Positions 52,710 to 62,706 are shown, numbered from the stretch's first letter. The stretch: DNA of 64,000 nucleotides from DATFVA01 sp963711455 (GCA_963711455.1 CAVQEH010000006.1:620001-684000); one strand, 5' to 3'. Made by a program: numbers and translations. Notes: generated by a model from the letters alone, not told the origin.

Positions 52710-53843
52710 ATGGGCTTTTCAACAGATGCTATTCATGCAGGACAAATTCCTGATCCTGTAACAGGTGCAGTAATTACTCCAATCTATCAGACATCAACTT
52801 ATGCGCAGGAAGAGCTTGGTAAGAACAAAGGCTATGAATACGGCAGAACTCATAACCTTACGAGACAATCGCTTGAAAAAAATGTTGCAACGCTTGAAAA
52901 AGGAAAATATGGAATTGCTTTTTCGTCAGGAGTTGCTGCAACTCAAGCTTTAACCACACTTACTAAAGCAGGTGATCATATAATAGTTTCGGAAAATGTT
53001 TACGGCGGTACTTACCGGTTATTCGAATTAATAATGAAGGATTTCGGATTGGATTTTTCCTGGGTGAACACAACTGACATCAAGAATATTGAAAAAGCTA
53101 TTAAAAAAAATACGAAAATGGTTTTTATCGAAACGCCAACAAATCCTATGCTTAACCTGACAGATATAAAAGGAACCGCAGAAATTTGTAAGAAGAATAA
53201 TTTAATCTGTGTTGTTGATAATACTTTTATGAGTCCGTACTTTCAGAATCCACTCACACTTGGTGCAACAATTGTGCTTCACAGCCAGACGAAATATTTA
53301 AATGGTCACAGTGATGTAATCGGCGGCATTCTTATTACAAATGATGAAAAGATTCACGATCGATTAAGATATATTCAGAATGCGATGGGTGCAGTTCCAT
53401 CTCCATTTGATTGCTGGCTGATTCTCCGATCAACTAAAACTCTTGCGGTAAGAATGGAAAGACATAATTTCAATGCAATTGCTTTTGCAAATCATCTTGA
53501 AAAAAGCGGTTACTGTAAAAAAATTTATTATCCAGGATTACCAGCTCATCCTCAGCATCAATTAGCTAAAAAACAGATGAAAGGATTTGGCGGAATGATA
53601 TCAGCAGATTTCGGCGATGTAAAGACAGCTAAGAAAATTTTAAAGAATGTTAAAGTCTTTACACTTGGTGAAAGTCTTGGAGGCGTAGAAAGCCTGATAA
53701 GTCATCCGGCAAGCATGACACATGGATCAGTTCCTAAAAAAGACAGGGAAGTAATGGGGATAACAGACAGCCTCATACGGTTTTCTGTTGGAATTGAAGA
53801 TATTGAAGATTTGATTGCAGATCTGGAGCAGGCAATAAAATAA
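52710..53843 (+). CDS. Cystathionine gamma-synthase/lyase
   Basis: A 377-residue fold-type I PLP enzyme of the Cys/Met family. The PLP lysine lies in SQTKYLNGHSDVIGG near residue 200, and the N-terminal FSTDAIHAGQIPDPVTGAV and TYAQEELG are typical of cystathionine gamma-lyase and gamma-synthase. With CBS just upstream it more likely cleaves cystathionine to cysteine, completing reverse transsulfuration, but the direction cannot be fixed from sequence. Confidence 0.92.
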   Translation: MGFSTDAIHAGQIPDPVTGAVITPIYQTSTYAQEELGKNKGYEYGRTHNLTRQSLEKNVATLEKGKYGIAFSSGVAATQALTTLTKAGDHIIVSENVYGGTYRLFELIMKDFGLDFSWVNTTDIKNIEKAIKKNTKMVFIETPTNPMLNLTDIKGTAEICKKNNLICVVDNTFMSPYFQNPLTLGATIVLHSQTKYLNGHSDVIGGILITNDEKIHDRLRYIQNAMGAVPSPFDCWLILRSTKTLAVRMERHNFNAIAFANHLEKSGYCKKIYYPGLPAHPQHQLAKKQMKGFGGMISADFGDVKTAKKILKNVKVFTLGESLGGVESLISHPASMTHGSVPKKDREVMGITDSLIRFSVGIEDIEDLIADLEQAIK

Positions 53844-53862
53844 AAAAGAATAACAAAGTGAT

Positions 53863-53915
53863 GGAGTAATGGAATCGGGAGCAATATTCCCAATACTCCA
53901 AAATTCCATTACTCC
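53863..53915. repeat. Long perfect inverted repeat between the PLP genes
   Basis: GGAGTAATGGAAT (53863-53875) and ATTCCATTACTCC (53903-53915) form a perfect 13-bp stem, with an inner GGGA/TCCC pairing in the 27-nt loop. It lies between two genes on the same strand and is followed by a T/C-rich tract. It could act as a transcript hairpin or be a dispersed palindromic repeat. Confidence 0.6.
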
Positions 53916-54001
53916 TTCTTCCATCTTTCCTGCATTTCGCTTCACATTTATTCTCCGTATTTTAGTAAAAGAAAAATTTATTAATTAGACGGGGAGTTGA
54001 T

Positions 54002-55330
54002 ATGAACACTGAAGAAAAAACTAATCCGGAAATGAACCTGGTAGATGATACCAAATATTCAATGGATACCCACCTTATTTATGGAAAGAACTTCACAAAA
54101 AAATGGGACTATAAACATCACGTGCTTCCTCCGATAACCTCATCTGTAATTTATCGTTTAGATTCAGTTGAAAGAGGAGCAGAAGGTTTCCAGGAATTTG
54201 CACACTCACCGATTTCCGGTGAAGAACCAATGCCAATATATATTTACGACAGGCTTGGCGAACCAAACAAAGATATTCTTGAAGAGAACCTTGCTTATGC
54301 AGAACGCGGAGAAATGGCAGTAACTTTCTCAACAGGTATGGGAGCAATTTCAGGTATTATTGGGATGCTTACCAGAACAGGAGATGAAATAATTGCTCAC
54401 AAAACTATGTATGGATGCACGTATTCTCTTTTTACGAACTGGCTGCCGAGATATAATATAAACACGAATTTTGTTGACTTAACAATTCCTTCTAATCTTT
54501 TGAATAATGTTACTCCTAAAACAAAAGTTATTTATCTCGAATCACCGGCAAATCCAAATCTTGATATAATTGATATAGCTCAGACAAGAAATCTGGTTGA
54601 TCAAATAAACAAGGATAGAGAAGAGGCAGAGAAAATAAAAATTGTTGTCGATAATACATTTGCAACTCCTTTCTGCCAGAGACCAATTGAGCTTGGTGCA
54701 AACTTTTCTGTTGATTCTCTTACTAAAGGATTGGGCGGATTCGGTACAGATATGGGCGGGGTTGTTGTCGGTAAAAATAAGTACAAGGATATGCTCCTGC
54801 TTTACAGGAAAGATTTTGGAGCAGTTCTTAATAACAAAACCGCCTGGACAATTACCACTTACGGGTTACCGACACTTCCTGTAAGAATAAGACAGCAGAT
54901 GAAATCTGCTATGAGAGTTGCTGAATATCTTTCATCTCATCCAAGAGTTGCTTTTGTAAATTATCCTGGTTTACCCAATAATAAATATTACGAAATAGCT
55001 AAAAAACAAATGAGAGATTATGAAGGAAATTTTGCTCCCGGAAGTCTTATTTATTTTGTACTTAAAGGTTCTGGTCCAAGCGAAAGTAAGGAGAATGGCA
55101 GAAAGTTCATGAACTATGCTGCTGAGCATGCATATACAATGACTCTTGCTGTTAGTCTTGGACACACAAGAACTTTAATTGAACATCCTGCTTCGATGAC
55201 GCATTCTATGATTGCACCAGACAAGCTTATAGAATTTGGAATTGATCCCGGCGGAATAAGAATAGCATTCGGGCTTGAAAATACTAATGATATAATTACA
55301 GATCTTGATGAATGTTTAAGTAAAGTATAA
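54002..55330 (+). CDS. PLP-dependent Cys/Met metabolism enzyme (gamma-family, longer form)
   Basis: A 442-residue Cys/Met PLP enzyme. The PLP lysine is in DSLTKGLGGFGTDMGGVVVG near residue 240; upstream FSTGMGAISGIIGMLTRTGD and VIYLESPANPNLDI are family blocks. It differs from the neighbour by ~65 extra residues at the N-terminus and insertions, and has diverged in the lysine region, so it may act on methionine (gamma-lyase) or O-acetylhomoserine instead. It lies 158 bp after the first gamma-enzyme gene and ends at a strong terminator. Confidence 0.88.
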   Translation: MNTEEKTNPEMNLVDDTKYSMDTHLIYGKNFTKKWDYKHHVLPPITSSVIYRLDSVERGAEGFQEFAHSPISGEEPMPIYIYDRLGEPNKDILEENLAYAERGEMAVTFSTGMGAISGIIGMLTRTGDEIIAHKTMYGCTYSLFTNWLPRYNINTNFVDLTIPSNLLNNVTPKTKVIYLESPANPNLDIIDIAQTRNLVDQINKDREEAEKIKIVVDNTFATPFCQRPIELGANFSVDSLTKGLGGFGTDMGGVVVGKNKYKDMLLLYRKDFGAVLNNKTAWTITTYGLPTLPVRIRQQMKSAMRVAEYLSSHPRVAFVNYPGLPNNKYYEIAKKQMRDYEGNFAPGSLIYFVLKGSGPSESKENGRKFMNYAAEHAYTMTLAVSLGHTRTLIEHPASMTHSMIAPDKLIEFGIDPGGIRIAFGLENTNDIITDLDECLSKV

Positions 55331-55354
55331 TCTTAATTTTGTGTTTTGTTTAAC

Positions 55355-55391
55355 GGTCACCCAAATTAATATTATTTGAGTGACCTTTTTT
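55355..55391 (+). terminator. Strong Rho-independent terminator
   Basis: GGTCAC-c-CAAAT (from 55355) pairs with ATTTG-a-GTGACC (to 55385), followed directly by TTTTTT (55386-55391). It closes the transsulfuration group. Confidence 0.92.
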
Positions 55392-55435
55392 GTTTATTTT
55401 AAGATATCATTTAAATCTTTTTGCAGAAATAAGTT

Positions 55436-56266
55436 ATGAATCTGAAATTACTTTTTTTAATCACTATAATTTTTCCATTTTCCATTTTTGTTAATGCACA
55501 GGATGAATCCGATTCTATTGAAGTTTACCTGATAGATTCATTCGTCACCCCAGAAGTTCCTCATACATTTATGCTTTCATTTTTTACAAGTGCTCCTGCA
55601 AAATCAAAAGTTATAATAGATAAAACTCATACTTACGATGTTTCAGACAATTTTACAGAAAACCATAAAATAGATATTGATATTTCTAATTTAGATTTTA
55701 AGACTAAGAATGTTCCTTTTATAATTTTAGTTGAAGATTCGTTGGGCAAGCAGTATAAAAGTGAAGAATACGAGTTTGAGCTTTCTGAAGAACCAAAGAT
55801 TGAAGGCGGAGCAAATTTTCTGCTGCTTTGCTTATTTGGTGCTGTTGATTTTGCTTTGCCTTCACCTGTTTATGTAAAAGAAAAGACGGAAGATTATTTT
55901 AGTCTAATAAAAGAAATTCCATTAGTTTCATTCAGAGGATCGGGCTACAGGTATCCAATTGGATATTTCTCAATAGAATATTCACATATTTTTAATGCAC
56001 CTGTAAAAAACTTTTTAAGATTAGGATACAAACATATTATCAGTATTCCCGGAATAGAATATGTTTCTCCCGGAATAAATGGCTTTACAAATTTTAAGGG
56101 ATTTAATGGAATCTCTCCTGAATTATCTCTTGGACTATTCAGAATAGTAAATACATTTACTGTCTATGCGAGATATCGTTTTAATGTGAAACCGGGAGAA
56201 GCAGGAAGTGAATTCCATGAATTTTCTATCGGATTATATTCGAGTTTCTTCTCTTTATATTTTTAG
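55436..56266 (+). CDS. Hypothetical outer-membrane-type protein
   Basis: A 276-residue protein with a signal peptide (LLFLITIIFPFSIFVNAQ). The N-terminal half is strand-rich with acidic residues; the C-terminal half has alternating aromatic strands (FFSIEYSHIF-like, FTVYARYRFNV, HEFSIGLYSSFFSLYF) that fit a small barrel. No family recognised. It lies before the TonB-dependent receptor gene on the same strand. Confidence 0.6.
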   Translation: MNLKLLFLITIIFPFSIFVNAQDESDSIEVYLIDSFVTPEVPHTFMLSFFTSAPAKSKVIIDKTHTYDVSDNFTENHKIDIDISNLDFKTKNVPFIILVEDSLGKQYKSEEYEFELSEEPKIEGGANFLLLCLFGAVDFALPSPVYVKEKTEDYFSLIKEIPLVSFRGSGYRYPIGYFSIEYSHIFNAPVKNFLRLGYKHIISIPGIEYVSPGINGFTNFKGFNGISPELSLGLFRIVNTFTVYARYRFNVKPGEAGSEFHEFSIGLYSSFFSLYF

Positions 56267-56375
56267 TTGAACCGTTTCATCTCGTAAAAAAACTGCACTT
56301 CTATTCGGATTTATTTTCTGTAAATTTCTAATTCGATTCTGCATTTATTTAAATTGAGAAGTCTTTATTCATTTA

Positions 56376-58898
56376 ATGAAATCTTTTTTAGTTACAATAT
56401 TATTCTTTTCACAATTTATCTTTGCGCAGACAGGCAGCGTTACGGGCAAAATTACAGATGGAACTAATCCAATACCTTCGGTAAATATAGTTGTCTTAAA
56501 TACTGGTCTGGGGACAATTACAGATGAGAATGGAAAATATTTATTAAAAAATATTCCTGTTGGAAAACAAACAATACGGTATAGCTCTGTCGGTTACAAA
56601 ACTGAAACGAAAGATATTGAAATTTCTGCCGGTAAAAAGTATGAGATAAATGTAGTTCTGAAAGAAACTGTTATTGAAGTCGGTGAAGTAAAAGTAACCG
56701 GCATACGAAAACAGGAACAAAGGGATACACGTACCAGCCTCATCGATTTAAATCCCCGTAATGCAAAAATTTTACCCGGTGCAGGTGAAGATGTTTTGAG
56801 GACACTTCAATCTTTACCCGGAGTTCTTGCTCCGAGTGATTTTTCATCCCAGCTCATTATAAGAGGAAGTGGTCCCGATCAGAACCTGATCATAATGGAT
56901 GATGTTGAGATATTTAACCCATACAGATTGTATGGTGTTATAAGTATGTTTAATCCCGATGCTGTTGAAAGTGTAAATCTTATCACGGGAGGATTCCCTG
57001 CAAGATACGGCGACCGGCTTTCTGCAGTTCTTGATGTGACTAACAAAGAAGGGAGTGATAATAAATATTTAACCGGCAGTCTTAACGCTTCAATTATTGA
57101 TGCTAATCTTGTTCTTGAAGGAAAAAATCCTTTTAACTTAAAAGGAAGCTGGATGCTTAATTCCCGCAGAACTTATTACGATTTAATCATTGAACCGTTT
57201 GTAAAAAATGCAGGGCTTGTAGATCAGAATGTTAATTTCCCTAATTTTTATGACTTCCAGACAAAGATTGCAATTGGTCCATACAATGGAAACAAAATTC
57301 TGATCAATGGAATTTATTCGCAGGATGGTGTCGATATTGTTAGTGCCAAACAAAGAAAAACTGCCGATAGTATCGGAGTTTCTAATATTACTTTAAATAA
57401 TGTTGCAAGTATCGCCTGGCATTATACTCCAAATACAAAATTTCTTAACAAGGTTGTTGGATCTTATTATACAAATAACGGGTTTGCTGATTTAAATTCC
57501 GAAATCCTTGATCCTTCTTTAAACCGTGAGGATTTTAGAAATGTTTTATCAGACACTTTGGCTCCGTACCTTCTCAATTTTAAGTTCAATACTGATTTTA
57601 CTTTTCAGAAATATTCTTTAGATGATTATGCAACCTATCTCTGGGGAAATAATATCTTTGAAGCGGGAGCAGGAGTAGATTTTCTGAAAACCATAATTGA
57701 TTTTCAATTTAATATTGATCCTGAGCTGCAGGCTTTCTTTTCATCCAATCCTCAATTCCGGACAGTTCTTAACAGCTTAAAAGATACACGGAATGATAAA
57801 AGGTATCATGCATTTGCTCAGAATAATTTTTCTATTAACAATAAGTTTTTCTTTCAGCCAGGATTAAGATTTGATTATTATGATATTCTTCAAAAAGCTT
57901 ATGTATCACCAAGGATTTCGATGTCATATGCTATAGATGAATTGACAACTTTAAGAGCAGTTTGGGGAATTTATTATCAATCTCCCGGATATGAAAAGTT
58001 AAGAGATGAAAATGTTCTTTACGATTTAAGCAATGTTTATACAAAAGATTTAAAAGCTGAGCAGGCTCTACATTATATACTTGGATTAGAACGCTGGCTA
58101 AGTGCAGATTGGAGTTTAAAGGTTGAAAGTTACTTCAAAGATTTCTATAACCTTATAGTGCAGAAAGTTGTTCCCGGATCGATATATCAGACTTCACATA
58201 TACCGGGAAAAGATACAAGATATCCGGGCGGCTGGACGCGTCCGGTAATAATTAAAGGTGATTCACTTACCCAGATTCCGGTTAATAATGCTGATGGAAG
58301 TGCCTATGGCTTTGAAGTTTTCTTAGCCAAAAAAAATCTTTCCCGGGATGATAAAATTTCAGGATGGATATCTTATGCATATTCTGTTGCAAACAGAAAT
58401 GAAGATGGAGTCACTTTGCCTTTTCGTTTCGATCAGAGACATACAGTTAATATTGTTCTTGATTATCAATTAACTCATTGGCTTGATGTAGGAATTAGAT
58501 GGCAGTATGGTTCCGGTTTTCCAAGAAGTGAACCGGTTGGAATAAAACCAAGAATTATTCTTGTAGATGAAAATGGCGATGGTATTCCCGAGACTCCTGA
58601 AATTGCCACAAGAACTTCGTTTGCAGGTGGACCTGCTGAAGTTATTTACGATGTTAATTATAACAACCAGAGACTGAATGCAAGAAAACCAGCTTATCAC
58701 AGGCTGGATATGCGGTTTACGGCTGTTACTAATTTCTGGGACCTTGATTGGAATTTCTATCTCGATATAATAAATGTTTACAATAGAGCTAATGTTATTG
58801 GTTACGATTATTACGTCAATGATAATCTTTCTTTAGGACACAGGGCAAGCACAATGTTTCCTATCATTCCAACTCTCGGGTTCTCTGTAAAGTTCTGA
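56376..58898 (+). CDS. TonB-dependent receptor with CarboxypepD_reg domain
   Basis: An 840-residue outer-membrane receptor. Signal peptide (VTILFFSQFIFAQ), then a CarboxypepD_reg-like domain (GSVTGKITDGTNPIPSVNIV, residues ~20-105), a plug domain (LRTLQSLPGVLAPSDFSSQL, IIRGSGPDQNLIIMDDVEIF) and a 22-strand-type barrel to the C-terminal FSVKF. No SusD-like partner is adjacent. The ligand is unknown. Confidence 0.93.
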   Translation: MKSFLVTILFFSQFIFAQTGSVTGKITDGTNPIPSVNIVVLNTGLGTITDENGKYLLKNIPVGKQTIRYSSVGYKTETKDIEISAGKKYEINVVLKETVIEVGEVKVTGIRKQEQRDTRTSLIDLNPRNAKILPGAGEDVLRTLQSLPGVLAPSDFSSQLIIRGSGPDQNLIIMDDVEIFNPYRLYGVISMFNPDAVESVNLITGGFPARYGDRLSAVLDVTNKEGSDNKYLTGSLNASIIDANLVLEGKNPFNLKGSWMLNSRRTYYDLIIEPFVKNAGLVDQNVNFPNFYDFQTKIAIGPYNGNKILINGIYSQDGVDIVSAKQRKTADSIGVSNITLNNVASIAWHYTPNTKFLNKVVGSYYTNNGFADLNSEILDPSLNREDFRNVLSDTLAPYLLNFKFNTDFTFQKYSLDDYATYLWGNNIFEAGAGVDFLKTIIDFQFNIDPELQAFFSSNPQFRTVLNSLKDTRNDKRYHAFAQNNFSINNKFFFQPGLRFDYYDILQKAYVSPRISMSYAIDELTTLRAVWGIYYQSPGYEKLRDENVLYDLSNVYTKDLKAEQALHYILGLERWLSADWSLKVESYFKDFYNLIVQKVVPGSIYQTSHIPGKDTRYPGGWTRPVIIKGDSLTQIPVNNADGSAYGFEVFLAKKNLSRDDKISGWISYAYSVANRNEDGVTLPFRFDQRHTVNIVLDYQLTHWLDVGIRWQYGSGFPRSEPVGIKPRIILVDENGDGIPETPEIATRTSFAGGPAEVIYDVNYNNQRLNARKPAYHRLDMRFTAVTNFWDLDWNFYLDIINVYNRANVIGYDYYVNDNLSLGHRASTMFPIIPTLGFSVKF

Positions 58899-59126
58899 AA
58901 TTTCATCTGTTTTTATAATAAATCTGATTTTATCTCAAGCTCTAACATTGGATATTTTTTTCATTTGTGCTAAATTAAATATGAAAAGTATTTATTGTTT
59001 CCTTGGGGAATGATTTGGGTTGAGCTTCTATAATTGGAACCACGATGCTTCAGGATAAACAAAATTGCCAGAATTCAGATTATTCCTCAAAAGCTATATT
59101 CATATAACATTCCAGGGAAAAAACAG

Positions 59127-59897
59127 ATGGAAAAACAAAGATTATTTTTTTTGCTACCGTTCTTTGTATTAATGTTGACAAAGGCTTCACTCGGATTTCA
59201 GGAAAGTGATTCCTTAATTTTTATGGATGGTAATTTGATATCCGGGAAAATTGAAAATTTCAATGCCTGGTCTGTAACTCTTGATAATGGAAGGATTGTA
59301 GCTCTTAAAGAATTATCTGAGATCAAAACATCAGACAGTACTTTAGTATTCAGATTCGAATCTTTTTATCCAGCTGTGAACTTTTTCAAACAGGGTTCGA
59401 CTTATTCTATTAAAATTAATAACTTAAGTCTTCCGCAAGCAGACCCTTATGCAAATAATTTAATTTACAAATATTTCATTCTCTTAAATTTGATGACTGA
59501 GCCGGGAGAAAACCTGGAATTTCAAATTAATCTTGTTCCAAGGTTTAACCATAATTTTGTTGGACAATTTTCAGTTTCATCAGGCATTATACTAAAAGAT
59601 GATGCCCGGTACTACCAGCGGATTGCAGCAGGCATTGGTTATATTTTTTCATTTAAGTGGATATTAGTATTAACTGAATTAAATCTTGGTGAAAAATTTC
59701 TTCATTTAGAAAGTGATGCACCAACGATTTCAAGTAATGTTGGATCATTTTCGCTCTATGCTCAAATACCCTTTGATCATTTGCTAATCTCAACCGGCGC
59801 CCGCTATAATTTTGTGAATATTCCCGCGGATAATGATAAAACTATATTTAGTTTCAATTTTGGAATCGGCTATATATTCCAGATTACTCCGAATTAG
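59127..59897 (+). CDS. Hypothetical secreted protein
   Basis: The frame opens at 59034, but the start at 59127 gives a signal peptide (LFFLLPFFVLMLTKASLGFQ) and follows CCAGGGA; the product is 256 residues. The N-terminal mature part (LIFMDGNLISGKIENFNAW) resembles the short SH3-like repeat found before outer-membrane barrels, and the C-terminus has barrel-like strands ending FNFGIGYIFQITPN. No family recognised. Confidence 0.55.
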   Translation: MEKQRLFFLLPFFVLMLTKASLGFQESDSLIFMDGNLISGKIENFNAWSVTLDNGRIVALKELSEIKTSDSTLVFRFESFYPAVNFFKQGSTYSIKINNLSLPQADPYANNLIYKYFILLNLMTEPGENLEFQINLVPRFNHNFVGQFSVSSGIILKDDARYYQRIAAGIGYIFSFKWILVLTELNLGEKFLHLESDAPTISSNVGSFSLYAQIPFDHLLISTGARYNFVNIPADNDKTIFSFNFGIGYIFQITPN

Positions 59898-59952
59898 AAT
59901 TATATTATCTCATGTTTTAAATTTATATAATGTTCCTGAATCCTATAATTAT

Positions 59953-60300
59953 CTAATTCTTTCCGCCTAATTTATTAGCTATTACATTTGCAACAACAAA
60001 TCCTATTCCTGTAAATGTGAACAGAAATAAAACCAGCCAGAAATCTTTAGTGGTATACTCCTGAAGCATCATTCCAATTCCGATACCAAGCCCAAAACCA
60101 ATTACTACAATACCTATTTTAAGCATCCTGTGCGGATCTTTTTTACTTTCAAAAAATTCTTTGATCGAATCTGCACTAAGTCCTTTATCTATAAGCATCT
60201 GTCTTTCCCTCGAACGTAAATAGAAAAAGGTCACCAGCACGAGTCCTGTTACCAGGAATAAAACTATCGGGATAAATACTGCGATTACTTCACTTGCCAT
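59953..60300 (-). CDS. Small membrane protein, DUF6249-like
   Basis: A 115-residue protein with an N-terminal membrane helix (VIAVFIPIVLFLVTGLVLVTFF), a short cytoplasmic loop with RSRERQMLIDKGLSADSIKEF, and two C-terminal helices. The RERQMLIDKGLS block is typical of the DUF6249 membrane family often found near ECF sigma genes. GAGGAA precedes the start. The ECF sigma/anti-sigma pair lies divergent to it, which may reflect shared control. Confidence 0.7.
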   Translation of the reverse strand: MASEVIAVFIPIVLFLVTGLVLVTFFYLRSRERQMLIDKGLSADSIKEFFESKKDPHRMLKIGIVVIGFGLGIGIGMMLQEYTTKDFWLVLFLFTFTGIGFVVANVIANKLGGKN

Positions 60301-60320
60301 TTTGAATTCCTCATTTAATT

Positions 60321-60437
60321 TTATTGTTTAGACCACAATGTTTTTTCTTTGGTCGCAAGTAATACTTTAAGTTCTACCGGTTCAGACACGTATCTTCTAA
60401 TAAAGGTTACACCTTTCTTTAAAAATTGTAAAGCCAT
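60321..60437 (-). CDS. Possible small protein (38 aa)
   Basis: An open frame of 38 codons, MALQFLKKGVTFIRRYVSEP onward and ending WSKQ, 20 bp upstream of the DUF6249 gene on the same strand. It is basic and amphipathic. No ribosome site is visible. It may be a short leader peptide or chance. Confidence 0.3.
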   Translation of the reverse strand: MALQFLKKGVTFIRRYVSEPVELKVLLATKEKTLWSKQ

Positions 60438-60514
60438 ATTTTATTAATTATTTTATCGCCAGAAATTAAATTCGATCTGTAACCTAATTTTCAAATGTCA
60501 GGTCTAATTGGTAG

Positions 60515-61081
60515 ATGAGAGAATTAACCGATACGGAGATAATCGAATCTGTCAGGAAAGGAAATCAATCTGATTTTGAAATTCTGGTTGACAGGTATAA
60601 GAACAAAGCCTTCTCTCTTTTATGCAATATGCTAAAGGATTCCATGGAAGCTGAAGAAGTGCTTCAGGATGCTTTTCTTAAAGCATATAATGGATTGAAA
60701 GATTTTAAGTTTGAAGCGAAATTTTCTACCTGGTTTTACAGGATTGTATATAATACAGCATTATCCAGAATTTCGGTGAAAAAAAGAAAGATTGAAAAAG
60801 AAATGACATCAGTTCATGATGAATTAAATTTAGCTGATGAATTTAGTCCGGGAATTACTGAAAAAAAAGATTTAAACAAATTTATTATTGAATTGGTGAA
60901 TAGACTGCCTGAAAATTATGCATCTGTAATTACGATGTTTTATCTTGAAGAGATGACCTGTGAAGAAATAAGTGAGGTTACTAACCGTTCAGTTTCAAAT
61001 GTAAAAGTCCTGCTTCACCGGTCGAGGAATGCATTAAAGGATTTAGTCCTTAAAAATAATTATACGCTGGAGTTGTTATGA
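60515..61081 (+). CDS. ECF RNA polymerase sigma factor
   Basis: A 188-residue extracytoplasmic-function sigma factor. Region 2 (FEILVDRYKNKAFSLLCNML, then AEEVLQDAFLKAYNGLKDF) with -10 recognition, and region 4 (PENYASVITMFYLEEMTCEE, then ISEVTNRSVSNVKVLLHR) with the helix-turn-helix, are clear. It overlaps the anti-sigma gene by 4 bp (ATGA). Confidence 0.96.
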   Translation: MRELTDTEIIESVRKGNQSDFEILVDRYKNKAFSLLCNMLKDSMEAEEVLQDAFLKAYNGLKDFKFEAKFSTWFYRIVYNTALSRISVKKRKIEKEMTSVHDELNLADEFSPGITEKKDLNKFIIELVNRLPENYASVITMFYLEEMTCEEISEVTNRSVSNVKVLLHRSRNALKDLVLKNNYTLELL

Positions 61082-61599
61082 TTGAAATAACGGATGAGAT
61101 TTTAAATATGTACATAGATAATGAGTTAAACACTTCTGAATTAAATGAGGTGAATGAAGCTCTTAAAAATTCTGAAGATTTAAGGAAAAGATTATATGCA
61201 TTTCAACTTGTTCATAAGGAATTAAAAAAGTTTCCGGTATCCGAGACTTCATCAGATTTCACATCACTTTTAATGAAAAAAATTATCAGGAGATCTGATA
61301 GAAAAGGACAGAAATATTTTATTTTTTCCATTTCATCATTCTTTGTTCTTATGTGTCTTGTAATTATCGGTTATCTTACATCGTATATAATTTCTTCAGG
61401 AAGCATAACGCCTGAAACCAGCAATGGTGTAAATTCTTTTGTATCTATAATTGAAAATATTGTGAAGGGAATTCGAGCAACTTTTTCGAAAAGCAACATT
61501 TCAATTATCGGATTAATTTTTTCATTTGGAATTTTTATTTCTGCCTATTTTTTCTTCGAGAGCCACAAACAGGCTAAAGCCAAGCTTGATAAGCTCTGA
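61078..61599 (+). CDS. Probable anti-sigma factor
   Basis: A 173-residue protein: N-terminal cytoplasmic part with ITDEILNMYIDNELNTSELN like anti-sigma domains, then two membrane helices (~75-100 and ~140-160) and a short basic tail. No CxxC zinc motif is present. The overlap with the ECF gene gives the assignment: it should hold the sigma factor at the membrane until a signal arrives. Signal unknown. Confidence 0.8.
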   Translation: MIEITDEILNMYIDNELNTSELNEVNEALKNSEDLRKRLYAFQLVHKELKKFPVSETSSDFTSLLMKKIIRRSDRKGQKYFIFSISSFFVLMCLVIIGYLTSYIISSGSITPETSNGVNSFVSIIENIVKGIRATFSKSNISIIGLIFSFGIFISAYFFFESHKQAKAKLDKL

Positions 61600-61765
61600 C
61601 GTATTCTATAAAGTGACTTGGGAATAAGGAATAGGGTATAAGGGCAGATTCATAACTTTTGTTAGAAATAAATCTCCGGTACCGTTTCATTTTCTTCACA
61701 ATAAATTCTAACCTTTTTATTATTTTAATTTTTCATTTAATATATTTTTATTTCTCAAATGTATA

Positions 61766-62680
61766 ATGAATACAAAAGCAGGATATGTTGCTATACTGGG
61801 TTTACCAAACGTCGGCAAATCAACTTTGCTTAATGCTTTACTCGGGCAAAAAATATCAATCATTAATGAAAAACCTCAGACTACCCGAAAAAGAATACTC
61901 GGAATTTTATCTGAAGAAAATTATCAGATAATTTTTCTTGATACGCCGGGGATACTCAAACCTTCTTACCTTCTCCAGGAAAAAATGATGGAAGATGTAA
62001 ACCGTTCTATCAGGGATGCAGATATTTTTCTTTTAATGATTGATGTCTCTGATGACCCTGAAGGTAAAAAACTTTTTTCACTGCCTGAAGTTAAAGCAGT
62101 ATTAGATTCCGGAATTTCTAAAATTCTTGTATTAAATAAAGTAGATTTATTAAAGCAGGAAGTTGTAGCGGTTATGATATCCAGGTTTGAAGGAAAAGGG
62201 AATTTTAAAAGTGTCATTCCATTAGCAGCCAATGTAAATTACAATGTTCAAAAGGTTCTTGTGGAATTAGTAGATATTCTCCCTGAAAATCCAAAATATT
62301 TTCCCGATGATATCGTTGCTGAAGAAAATGATAGATTTTTTGTATCTGAAATTATTAGGGAAAAAGTGCTCGAGCAATACAGGGAAGAAATTCCCTACAG
62401 TGTTGAAATCCTGATAAATGACTTCAAAGAACGGGAAGTAAATAAAAATTATATTGATGCTGAGATTGTCGTTGAAAAAGACAGCCAGAAGGGGATACTA
62501 ATAGGCAAACAGGGATTAGCAATTAAAAAGCTTGGAGAAATTTCCCGCAAAGCGATTGAGGAATTTCTGCAAAAAGAAGTTTATCTTGAGTTGCGCGTGA
62601 AGGTAAGAAAAAACTGGCGCAAAGACGAAAAGATGCTGCGTTCATTTGGCTATTCTCACAATAAGGAGAAAGGTGAGTAA
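61766..62680 (+). CDS. era: GTPase Era
   Basis: Ribosome-assembly GTPase that binds the 3' end of 16S rRNA. G1 GLPNVGKS (residues 12-19), G2 in KPQTTRKRILGIL, G3 DTPGIL, G4 NKVDLL; C-terminal KH domain with GILIGKQGLAIKKLGEISRK. The 304 residues are standard for the family. Confidence 0.97.
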   Translation: MNTKAGYVAILGLPNVGKSTLLNALLGQKISIINEKPQTTRKRILGILSEENYQIIFLDTPGILKPSYLLQEKMMEDVNRSIRDADIFLLMIDVSDDPEGKKLFSLPEVKAVLDSGISKILVLNKVDLLKQEVVAVMISRFEGKGNFKSVIPLAANVNYNVQKVLVELVDILPENPKYFPDDIVAEENDRFFVSEIIREKVLEQYREEIPYSVEILINDFKEREVNKNYIDAEIVVEKDSQKGILIGKQGLAIKKLGEISRKAIEEFLQKEVYLELRVKVRKNWRKDEKMLRSFGYSHNKEKGE

Positions 62681-62706
62681 GCTATTTAAATTTACTCTCG
62701 GCAGCC

